NCBI RefSeq assembly: GCF_020085105.1
Contig: NC_058051.1
Span: 19,415,455 to 19,479,454, forward strand
DNA from: Siniperca chuatsi
Lineage: Eukaryota; Chordata; Actinopteri; Centrarchiformes; Sinipercidae
Length of the DNA stretch: 64,000 nucleotides
Reading direction: 5' to 3'
Shown one piece after another: positions 14,301 to 26,300 of the stretch. Positions within the stretch are counted from its first letter, which is position 1. Every line of letters starts with the position of its first letter. The notes below the pieces were generated by a model, which saw nothing but the letters and a program-made list of their open reading frames with translations, did no database searches and had not been told where the DNA came from. The translations under genes were made by a program, and so were the position numbers.

Positions 14301-17300
14301 ACAACGTACAGGGCAGGAAAATGTCATGGTACAGTCAGCTAACGTGTCACTGTCACAGCCTGTCATGTTCTCACCAGCCAGTAGTCACTCTCACCTGTCA
14401 TTAACCACACACACATCGCACTCCCTCATCTGAGCACTAATCCCAGTCACCTGTCACCTATCACACACCTGCACCTTATCAGCACTCCACTCGCCTATAA
14501 AGCACCATCCCTCACCTCAGTCAGTGTCCGGTCTTGTTTAGAATAGGACAAATCTCTGCATCCAACCTACACAACGTCACTGACACCTCGCCTCTGTAAA
14601 ACGTCTTCTCGTCTCCTGAGCTCCCGATCCCGGTCACGTGCATCTCCAGTCTCCAGTGTGTTTCTCCTCTACCCCAGAACTTCATTCCGACCAGTCAAGG
14701 GACGGTAGCATTATCTTCTACCCTATCTCTGTTTACTTTGTGTGCAATAAATACTGTCAGTCTCATCTTGGTGTCTGTCTGCTCTGTCCGTAACAGTCAC
14801 AGCCTGGCTCTTAGACTGGGACACAAACAGGACACACATAATAAGGTAATTTGGCGCTGTAGACATCCCGGGATATGACTGAAAACGTTCAGTTTGTTCT
14901 GAAAGAGAAGGTGAGGATGTAAGCACAGATGTTGGAGGAACATTGGCCCAGACACGACTACTAGAATGACAGCTATACCCTCAATTGGCAGCCATCCTAA
15001 GCCCACCCATCACCAAATCACACTCCAGTATCAACTTACGCAGTGGCACTGGAAACACCTGCAGACCCATACCACGGGCTGAGACAAAAGCACCAGTTTT
15101 ACACTCCTTAGAGAATGGCAGAACTGAGGCCAAAACAAAGGAATCGGATTGCCTCTCAAGATCTTAACTGGCACCCTAACAGAACTCCCTACCAATGACA
15201 GGAAGCCATCTGACACAAACGGTAGACAATCTGAAAGCTTAGCCTGGCTGCCTGCTTTAGCATCTACCTGGCCACAAGATAAAGCAGAACCTGGCACAGT
15301 TCAAAAAGACGCAGCCAGTGCAGCAGATTTCGCTTGCTCTTTACTTTTATAGCCATTCAACTTTCCAGTGCTCCCATTCCTTACAATAATTACACACCAT
15401 CAGACTGTTCCCCCTGACACCTGTTCCGACCTACCAGCCTAGTCATCTGACCACTTCCCCGAACACACTTTAACACCAGCATCACAGGCAGAGGACTCAA
15501 AATTAGGGGACTCAGAGAATTTTAAAACTGCTCCAAAACTATTAATTTGCACAAGTCATCAAAAGTTTTTAATTCAAGAGTCGTACACCACCAATTAAAA
15601 TAAGTTACCAACTCATTAGCAAACTCCATATGCGTCTGCTTACCTGACTTTTCCCATGTTCTAAACCTTTGCCTATAATCATCTGGCACCAACTGGTATG
15701 CTTTTAACACAGAAGCCTTAATCGAAGAATAACTTTGGCTTCACTCATAGGAAGTGAACAGAAAGCTTGCCAGTTAACATACATTGCAGTAGCAGTGAAC
15801 TCTCTGAATCAGGCCAATTCTTCAAACATTTGTCACCAACGTCCATTCCAAAAGATTGTTTATTCACTAACAGACTCATCACTCTGTTGGTCTTTTTGTA
15901 CAGGAATAAAACGCAATCCTCACAGAATTTTAATATACCAAAATTAAGAGTGCTGGTTCTTTAACAAATCATCCTTGGCTGATTTCCAATGCACGTTTAC
16001 CAGGTACAGTAACAGCCAACAGTTAAATTTTGATTTAGAAAAATGTGGATTTTATGGGGGAGAATTGGACGCAGGGAATTTGTAGTGACGGTACATTTGA
16101 TGTTTTAAGGGTATCATTGTCCCAATGGCGTGCTCTGGCTCAAACCTTAGCTTAACTAACTAGCCTAATAATTGATCCATGCTGAATGAAATTATTTGAT
16201 TTGAGTGAAACAGAACAACTGACAAGGGGAGTGAAAATCTGGCAGGGAGTGAAACTCCAGATTCCACAGGCCGTGACTATATTTGTGTGAGTGTTAGGAC
16301 AAACTTGTCAAGACTCTTGAGTCTGAATCCAGCAAATCTTGAGGCTAGCTTTAATGCTGTAAAAGGAGAGGCTGTCAGCACAGTATAATTTGCAAACTCC
16401 CAAGTTATTATTAATGCCATGTTTCGACCTGCTAGGTCGTCATTGGGTGTGAAAACAACAACAAAAAATCAGGCAAATTTCAGTGTGCAGACAGACTCTC
16501 CTCTTTCAACCCTTCCCAAATCATCTCTCATTCTTATTTTTTATCCATCCTTACATCCCAGTAGGACTCTCACTGTCCCATGATTTAGGAGCCCTGCCAG
16601 CCTCTTAAGTAAAGACCAAGGATAAAATTTATAATGAACCCACAGAAATGTATAGTATGCTTGATAATTGGTCTTACAGAGTTAACATTGCTTTGTTTAC
16701 GCAATCTCATAGTCATTTTTACACAAGCAAGCATAATCAGAGAAATATTGTACTTTTTACTCCACTACATTTATCTGACAGCTGCTTGGAAAATGTTGTT
16801 GATTCATTTTCTTTTGATCAACTAATTTATTAATTGACCAATGTTTGCAGCTCTGACAATAATGATAATAACAATAAACAGCATATCTTCAAACATATTT
16901 GAAATGCTGTGTGAAATCACATGTACATGTGAAAACTGACATTGAATTGATCCTTTAGCCATCATGACTTAATGCAGTGTACTTACTACTTCACTCAAAT
17001 GCTTCAAAGTTTAAACTGCTTATTCTTTTCAGCTGCAACACTGACAATATGTTACACTTGTCCCAGATAAAATTTATCAGATGTGCAAACTGACATTTCA
17101 TAAAAGCTGTCATGTAGTCATTATAGGTCTTAGACTTGTACCATTTCCTCTGACAAACAGTTGTAAAATGTTTTTCATACGGTCCTGAGACCGACTGATC
17201 TTTAGAGCCAATCTGATCAAAAATTACTTGTTGCTAGAATGGACAGGTAACACTCTCAGATGCTTTTTTTGTCTGTTTCTGTTTATGTATATACAAGACA

Positions 17301-20300
17301 TTTATGCAGTATATCCACAGTATCTCGTCCTCCCACCCCTGCAGTGCAAAGGTTGCCTAAGCCCCTTGAGCTCCACACCTCCAAAGAGTGTAAAAATTGG
17401 ATCCCATGGTTAATGTGCAAAAGAGAGATTATTTTACGAGATTACGGAATCAGATAAATAGTCAGTTAAGTGCTACAGTGCTGAGTAGCCAGCACAGGGG
17501 AACTGCAAAGTACAGTGCTACTATCTGCTACTGTAAAGAAAAAATGCAATGCAAAAATGACTGCAACTCAAAAATGCTTCAGAAGTGCTGCTTCCACCTT
17601 CCTGCTGATCAGGATGCAGACTTGGATAGGAACAGGCAAGCATGAAAATTGTTATGACATACAGAAGTGAGGAAAAGAAACATTTGCTGTTGTGGGAAAT
17701 CAAAATGACACCATAGATACCAAAGAAGTGGACGTGTTGTTGATCCTACACCCTCAACTTGTTCTCTTGTGTCTTACTGCATAAAGACAAAACCGTCTTC
17801 CTCTCTTGCTATATTCTCCCCATCAATTCTTTGAATACGTTTGTGGTTTCTTGAGTGTTTTGTATGTTTTTCAGTACGAGGGGCTTTTTCCCTCTCTCAG
17901 CCTTATGAGCTGGAATGAAGAGCAGATTGACCATCGACAGCAAGCCTATCTAAGAAACACACCTTGTCAAAGGACTAAAATGTTTATTTATTTTCATGTG
18001 AATAATAAAATATGCAAAGTTGGTTTCCTAGCAACCCTTCTCGGCCTTGGCCAGATGTCAATAGATCAGTGGGCTGTTGTGCATTCTTCCTTGTTACATG
18101 ACCAGTACCACCACAGTTTAGCAATCCAACATATTTGAGGAAAGGTTAATCGATTCTACCTCTTCCATTGCCTTAATTGTCATGCCTAAGTGGAGTTAGG
18201 GGTTGGTTCACTGAATCAGCATGCATTAGATACAATATAGTTGTGGTCATGTCCATTCCAGGAAGGACACATACTGTATGTGGGCTCAACACTTTCTTCA
18301 GGTGCTTTCACACCTGTAGTCTGGTTCATTTTGTCTGGACCAAGAGAAATAAATTATCCAATGTTGCCTTTTAGTTCTGGTCCAGTTTGTGTTGACATTG
18401 GCTTTTTACCAACAAACAAGAGGAGTGAACATGAAGTCATACAAACTCAGAGGTAACCCATTTATTGGACAGTTTTGGTGACTGTCATCCTGCATCATCA
18501 GGAACCACATGGGGAAATCAAATTCTGCTTACTGACAGCAGCTCATGCAGCACTTTAATGCTTCTTATGTGTATATTTATGTTCTCTGGTGAAAACCTGG
18601 CAAAGAAATAACAGATTATGAGCATTATTTGTATTATTAAACTTAAAATCGACCACACAGAATGGACAGCTAGCAGACCGTGAGGAGATATTCGCTGATT
18701 TTGACAGAAAGACGTGTACCCCACCTTTAATATAGGTTTCGTTTTGTTTTTTGATACGGTGATGTTGTCTGTATACGGCCAGTGAGAGAACTGTTAAAAC
18801 ATTAGCTTTGTCCTTTGCGTCAGACTACAAAAGACAATTATGGAATAGTAATTTATATTGTTTATATATAATGCATATTGATTACGACAAAAAAATAGGT
18901 ATTTCATCAATGGTTCATGTTATTTTCAGCCTCTCTTTTCACTCTTGTTAGCCCTCCCTCCTTCTCACTAATTATTCCAGATGTGCTTGGCTGGTAGTAC
19001 CATACCACTATGTGGGATCATGCGTGTGAGTGCAGGTATGTTGTGTGTGTGTGTGTGATAGAAAAGTATAAATGAGAAGGGAGCAATGCAGTGGTGAGGC
19101 TGCTGACAGTGGGTCACGGTAACGTTTGATGAATGTGTTCCTCAAATTCTCTGGCCTTTTCAGTCAATGAAAATGTCACAGGACCTCCTCTAGAGAGTCT
19201 ATGTCTGTATACTACTCTAATGTAGACTATGTTGCCCACTCACACTGACTCCAAGGATCATTTAGTGATGTATTCCTTTGTAACCCCAGAACACGTTGCT
19301 CTGTGTGGTTTGTCCAATAAAATAATCAGTGGCTCAAATATAATCAACTGTCATTTGGCAAAAGCAGTTTTGATTAATTTGTTCCCAACTTAAAACTCTA
19401 AAGATCCATGGGTCAACAGCATAAGGATGTTAAGAGTGTGCAGTTTGTGTGGAGAAAGACCTTTTCCTTCTTTTAAGGCAATAACTGATGACACTTGAAT
19501 CAGTGTTTTCAGGACAATGCAGAACTTGAAAGACCACATACAGCTCTCAGTTCCAGTGTGTGATGTTTTCAAAGTCATCCACACTGTTCCTGAAACATAG
19601 CAGACACTGGAAATTGCTTCATTACCGCTTCCTCGACTGCTTACCAGTGGAAATGCCACCTCAGGTGACTGTGTGTCAATAGGTGGTTTTCAAATCATGG
19701 CCATGAGATGCAAACAAAGACAAAAACGTGAATATGTATGGTGTGTTTTTGAGTTTGTTTCGTATTTATTATTTGTATATTGTTTTAGAGCATATATTAT
19801 GAAGACTTTGTTGTAAAACAGAGACACCAATTCGAATGACCTATATTAATTGTATTTAAAGATGAGATCACACCAATAATTCGTTTTTGTTTTGTTTTTT
19901 GACCTACAGTGGGTATGAAAAGTATTCAGACCCCTTTAAATTTTTCACTCTTTGTTTTTTTGCAGCCATTTGCTAAAATCAAAAAAGTTCATTTTATTTC
20001 TCATTAATGTACACTCAGCACCCCATCTTGACAGAAAAAAACAGAAATGTAGACATTTTTGCAAATTTACTAAAAAAGAAAAACTGAAATATCACATGGT
20101 CATAAGCATTCAGACCCTTTGCTGTGACACTCATATTTAACTCACATGCTGTCCATTTCTTCTGATCCTCCTTGAGATGGTTCTACTCCTTCATTGGAGT
20201 CCAGCTGTGTTTAATTAAACTGATTGGACTTGATTAGGAAAGGCACACACCTATCTATATAAGACCTTACAGCTCACAGTGCATGTCAGAGCAAATGAAA

Positions 20301-23300
20301 ATCATGAGGTCAAAGGAACTGCCCAAGGATCTCAGAGACAGAATTGTGGCAAGGCACGGATCTGGCCAAGGTTACAAAAGAATTTCTGCAGCACTCAAGG
20401 TTCCTAAGAGCACAGTGGCCTCCATAATCCTTAAATGGAAGAAGTTTGGGATGACCAGAACTCTTTCTAGACCTGGCCGTCCAGCCAAACTGAGCAATCG
20501 TGGGAGAAGAGCCTTGGTGAAAGAGGTAAAGAAGAACCCAAAGATCACTGTGGCTGAGCTCCAGAGATGCAGTAGGGAGATGGGAGAAAGTTCCAGAAAG
20601 TCAACTATCACTGCAGCCCTCCACAAGTCGGTGCTTTATGGCAGAGTGGCCCGACAGAAGCCTCTCCTCAGTGCAAGACATATGAAAGCCTGCATAGAGT
20701 TTGCCAAAAAACACATGAAGGACTCCTAAACTATGAGAAATAAGATCCTCTGATTGAACTTTTTGGTGTTAATTCTAAACGGTATGTGTGGAGAAAACTA
20801 GGCACTGCTCATCACCTGCCCAATACAATACAACAGGGGAACATGGTGATGGCAGCATCATGCGATGGGGGTGTTTTTCAGCTGCAGGGATAGGACGACT
20901 GGTTGCAATTGAAGGAAAGATGAATGTGGCCAAGTACAGAGATATCCTGAAAGAAAACCTCTTCCAGAGTGCTCTGGACCTCAGATTGGGCCGAAGGTTC
21001 ACCTTCCAACAAGACAATGACCCTAAGCACACAGCTAAAATAACAGAGGAGTGGCTTCGGAACAACTCTGTGACCATTCTTGACTGGCCCAGCCAGAGCC
21101 CTGACCTAAACCCAATTGAGCATCTCTGGAGAGAACTGAAAATGGCTGTCCACCAACGTTCACCATCCAACCTGACGGAACTGGAAAGGATCTGCAAGGA
21201 AGAATGGCAGAGGATCCCCAAATCCAGGTGTGGAAAAACTTGTTGCATCATTGCCAAGAAGACTCATGGCTGTACTAGCTCAAAAGGGTGCTTCTACTCA
21301 ATACTGAGCAAAGGGTCTGAATACTTATGACCATGTGATATTTCAGTTTTTCTTTTTTAATTTGCATAAATTTCTACATTTCAGTTTTTTTCTGTCAAGA
21401 TGAGGTGCTGAGTGTACATTAATGAGATTTTTAGCAAATGGCTGCAATGAAACAAAGAGTGAAAAATTTAAAGGGGTCTGAATACTTTCCGTACCCACTG
21501 TACATCCCTTGCAGTCACAGTCTTTCCCTGTATTTTCCCAGGACACAAATGATGAATTGGCATTAAAAGTCACCACATTTTCATTTTTTGAGAAAAAGGG
21601 ACTTGTAACCAAACATGATGGTAATGAATAATGGTGCTCCTACTATTGCAGGTAGGGTGAGTTAAAAATTCTGAAAGAGTGGAGAAGCAGAGTAGGGATT
21701 TCTGGCACAACTTCACCTACTTCCAGGGTGCATTGAGAAGGGAAAAAGTCTGAAGAGGTCAAACATCAAGCAACACTTGTAGTATAAAGGCCCTGATGAT
21801 GACCATGATGAAGGCCAAAAGCCAAAACACATTGGTCTCACAAAAAGTTCTTTAAACTACATTTGTTGCTGGAGTTTTGACCTCAAAAGAGCAGGAAAGC
21901 TCTCACTCATGAAAGTCAAAAAGTGTTAATTTCTTAATTACTTTGTTAGTACTGTGGATCCCGGTGAAAATCAACACCAAACTTAGCTAATGTTTTGTTT
22001 TTCTGGTCTTCTGCTGACACAGTAAGTAAATAAAATGAGTGACTGGTGAAGAAAGACATGCATAGAGACAGGTATTTTTTTGTAAATATTGAATTTACTT
22101 ATTGTACTGTGTTTGCTGGATGATAGTAGTTTGCTAACATTTTAGCCATCAGCACTTAGTTATCGAGTATATCGTGCATATGTTGCTGTGAGTTTTTCTG
22201 CATCACAAGGGATATGTTATTCTAATCCAATACACATCTTTTTGTCAAATACAGCGAATATCTCCTCACGGTCCACTAGCTACTAGCTATCTGGTCAATG
22301 TGTACGCTGAAAAAAATCTGCCGTTTGTACACAGCCCTGGCTCTGTAAATGGGAAACACAACACTATTCCAGCCATGATTTGTGTGTCAGGTAATGATGA
22401 CTTGCCAGCTGACTTTCTAGTTTGCCAAGATATGCTGTTGGTTTGATGTTAGCTACAGTAGGATGAGAATTTTGAGTATCGCTGTCTGGAGCTGGTGTGC
22501 TGGCTCTGGGAAACCGTCTCATCCTCTGCATGTTAGCTTCGCAGCAGCAACTGTAGTGGCAGTTTGCTAACCCACAACCTAGCTAACGTTTGTTATATTA
22601 CTTGCTGTGTCGTTGTTCGCTCTATATCATGGTATTTGTCATGGTATCGGATTTCTCCAGAATCGCATACTCCACCTGTAATGCAGCTTTACGTTCCTTC
22701 ACTTGTGTGTTAAATGGTGGTCCCATATAAACCCCCACCCTTCCCTAAACTTGATGCAGCTATGATTATTTTCTCTAATGCAATACCCTGCTTGTTGACT
22801 GTGCAGCATCTCTGCTCATCTGTGCTTGACTAAGCACCATAACAGCTGTCAATGTGAGGAAGAATCAGCAGACATTATTAACTGCTATATTTATTGTCAC
22901 TTTGATTATGTTATTTGTTAGTCACACAGACACTGTAAAAAGACTGCAGTACCACATTGTCTTGTCTCATGCTTCTTGTCATCTTGTATTTAATGCCATC
23001 ATTAGTTTTTTTAGTTATTTTTTTTAGATTAGATTCAACTTTATTGTCATTACAAGTACAAGGCAACAAAATGCAGTTTAGGTCTAACCAGAAGTGCAAT
23101 AAGCAAGTGCAGGATATAAAGTATATGCATAAATGCAGGACAGAAAATATTTTACAAGTGGTACTATGGACAGTCTATACAGATGGCATTACTATAAACA
23201 CAAGTATACTGATGGATATGTACAATAATGAATTGGACTGGGTAGAACAGTAGTGCAATGAATATTAAGAAGTGCAAATTATGGACAGAAATAGTTAACA

Positions 23301-26300
23301 GTGCAGTAGATGAGTTATTGCAGTATTCAGTACATAGTACTGGAGTGCAAATGATGCAGTATATGTATAAATAAATAGTCCGGTAGTGCAAATGAACATG
23401 TGGTACATGTAGCAAAAACAATAATGCAAATAGTTGGGGTGATCCATGTGACAGTGGCAGATATTAACTGAAATCATGTGATCTGACCCTACACATTCTA
23501 AACTGCAAATGGTCTTTGCTCAGGTATTCATAGTCAATACTGTCTATATAATACAATATCATATATTATAAATTATATGCCATCAATTGCATAAATAAGT
23601 AATGTGTAGTGCTGAGATTGAAGGCATTAGTATCACACAATCAATGTGACAGATGCAGTGATCAATCCTTTTGTTACTTTGCTTTTGGACATTTAATAAA
23701 TGTGGTAATGTAACTTTCATTATTAAACTTCACAGACTGGCAAGAGAAAGGCTTGTGGTATGAATTAGGTGACAAGTAGATTAATCTCAGAGGAGAATGG
23801 AGAATATTCTAGGTTGTACAATAGCCATGTTCATCAGGAGAATTTACCATATCATTGACCCATTACAACATAATATTGTCTCTATTATTTTGCTATATAT
23901 ATGTATCAAATCTTAATGCAATGCAAAACATTTATAGAACACTGTAAATTAATACATAATACCTTCCACTTAAACTCCACAGATTTGCCTTTTGTGTGTC
24001 CAGAAGGAGCTGCGCAAAATCTGACAAATTGTCTACCTGAAGCAACATGAGTTGGGGCCGAAGATTACAAGCCTGAAAATGAAAAAAAAAAAAGCTTGTG
24101 TGGAGTTAGAAAGAAGTGAGTTTACCAGACCTTTAGCCCGCTCCTCATTTCTGCTTGAGGCTAGCAGCTCGAGGCTATATTAGCCACTACTAGCATCACA
24201 CACCCAAATCTCCAACCAAACTGCCAGGTTGTATTGTGGGTAATGTAGGTGCCAGGTTTTGACAAGGAAGAAGAATGCGTGGAATAAGTAAGACGATATC
24301 TCTGGTTCTGCCACATTGATTTTAATACTTTTTAAACTGTCCAGCATGAGTCAGAGCGTTACAGGAGTGTAATGCGAAACTAGTGGAGTACTCTTTTAAG
24401 TGATACTAATACTTCGGTATTCACAAAATAAATGTAAGTATTATGGTGATTATACTGTATGCAATCTATACTGCTCTGATTTTGTTACTGCTGTTAGCTA
24501 ATAGATTACTTCTCATGACAAATTCTTTGCTACTTTTGAATTTTGTGCATATAATAGAGCTTTGCATTAGCAATATTACAACCTACTAACTATTCTTCTA
24601 CATCCTATCCTTAGTCTCAGAATGGACCATATTAAGAGAAAAATGATTTTGCTCTTTGTGATGAACCCTTCTTTATGTAGTTTATTGGAGAATCAAAGTG
24701 AGGTAGAAGAGTGGGAGAAGCAGAGAGAGAAGGGGTATAATATAAACTGAAGGTCAGTTGAGTGAGCTGTTGAGCACAAATGAGAGGAAGGTAATAATTA
24801 AGTGTATGTATGATTTAGCCTAAGGTTTCAGATCTGGCCAGTTTAATGAAATATGGTAATTTGATTAAAGAAAATACAACAGTATTACTTTTAACCTTAA
24901 CTCCAAACCTGAGGTTATTCACTTCCACATTGCATTCCTCGTGTATAATGAGCTGCAGATTTAATTTCAACAGTGAAGGTAAAGCAACATCTGTAATCAT
25001 TGTGCTGGTGTTGGACCAAAAGGCGTGATGCATTTTTAGCAGTCTTTGAAAACTCTTTACTGATAGGAGAAAGTGAATCAATCACACAACCATATAGGTG
25101 TCGGGTGGGGAATCCGTGTGTGACACTGACACGGACTTATTTCACAGGCTTTTTCTTTCTCCATTCCAATTACACCGTCACACTCAAAACATGCATTCAC
25201 ATAAAGTATGCATGTTTATCACATGCATCTCCAGATGAATTCTGTCAGGCAGACACTGCTTGGTGGCTAATCGCTGTAAGGCACCAGCTACTGAAAAGCG
25301 TGCTTGAATTGCACCACAACCCTCTTGCAGCTCACAGAAGCTTTTCATAGAGGACTCGATTTCATTATTGCACATTTCCATTATAATCCAACTAGCTGCA
25401 TTATATGAAAGGCACATATACTACCACACCAACTCTGTATGTAGTGGAATGAGGATATGTGAAAATGTATGTGCATGTGCACTACTGTATATTATTGTAA
25501 ATGTATTAGGCCTTCAATATTATTATGGCTGATTAAAGTGACAGACACAGTGAGGACTCAGTAACCAGGCCACTCCGAGGACATGATGACCTTTAATGCA
25601 ATACAGCAGCCATGCTATAACCCTCAAATGGATTGTGGGACTTTAATCAACATGTAAGAGGTTTAAACTGCTCTGGAAAATAAGGTGCAATAAGCCCTAT
25701 TTCAACTGCCTCAGTCACTTACCTAGATCAAGCTGGTGTTGCACTGCCAAATAGTCAAATAGCTGAAGGTTGAGGATAGATACTAGGATACAGGTCGAGT
25801 GTTCGTGCTTGTGTAGGTGCAGTGTGTACTCTTGTTTGTGTTCCAGCATGTGTGTGTGTGTGTGCATTTTCTGCTTCACTTGGAGACGGGTTTCAATTGC
25901 ATTATACAGTGCAGTGTGTCAATGGGGTCAGGTTTTGTGCCTGTTATTGGGATGAATATGATAGAAATAGGCTTGATGACTGCATTGGAGTGATGTATTC
26001 AAAACAACCTTTGTCAGCTTGTAAATTGGTTCTGCTGTTGCTGAAAGAATCCTGCAATCCTCTTCATATTGTGTGTGGAAATGTGCGCATCTGTAAGTGT
26101 GCGAGATAGAGAGGTGCTTTGGTTGCAGACATTAAAATAGACATTTTATTTAGCAGTTAAAAATTGCCCACACCCGACACCATGTTAATGGCCAGGGTTA
26201 TCAAATTCATGCTGGCAGGTCGACAATCACACAGGCACACAGAACTCAAATGGAGTCCTATTATGCTGGCGAGTGAAATCTATTCCTCACAGTCAAAACT

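Larger units (their letters stand above)
19907..21500 (+). mobile_element. Tc1-like transposon with intact ends, TA duplication
   Basis: The element is 1594 bp, flanked by TA at 19905-19906 and 21501-21502. Both ends start CAGTGGGTA; the outer repeat runs on through AGTATTCAGACCCC and TTTTTCACTCTTTG. The inverted repeats are long, about 19907-20125 on the left and 21310-21500 on the right, and each has an inner copy of the motif (ATTCAGACCCTTTGCT). This is the IR/DR arrangement known for fish Tc1 elements such as Sleeping Beauty. The right repeat lacks about 19 bases present in the left one. The transposase inside is broken (see next entries). It lies in an intron of the minus-strand candidate gene. 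Confidence 0.95.

Noticed and set aside
20775-21257. 160-codon minus-strand ORF in the Tc1 element
   Set aside because: It is an antisense shadow of the transposase DDE region.
23963-24072. Cytokine identity for the minus-strand candidate, suggested by short matches (NLWSLSG, FCRA) to interleukin-4
   Set aside because: The matches are a few residues, in the wrong order, and there is no signal peptide; treated as coincidence.
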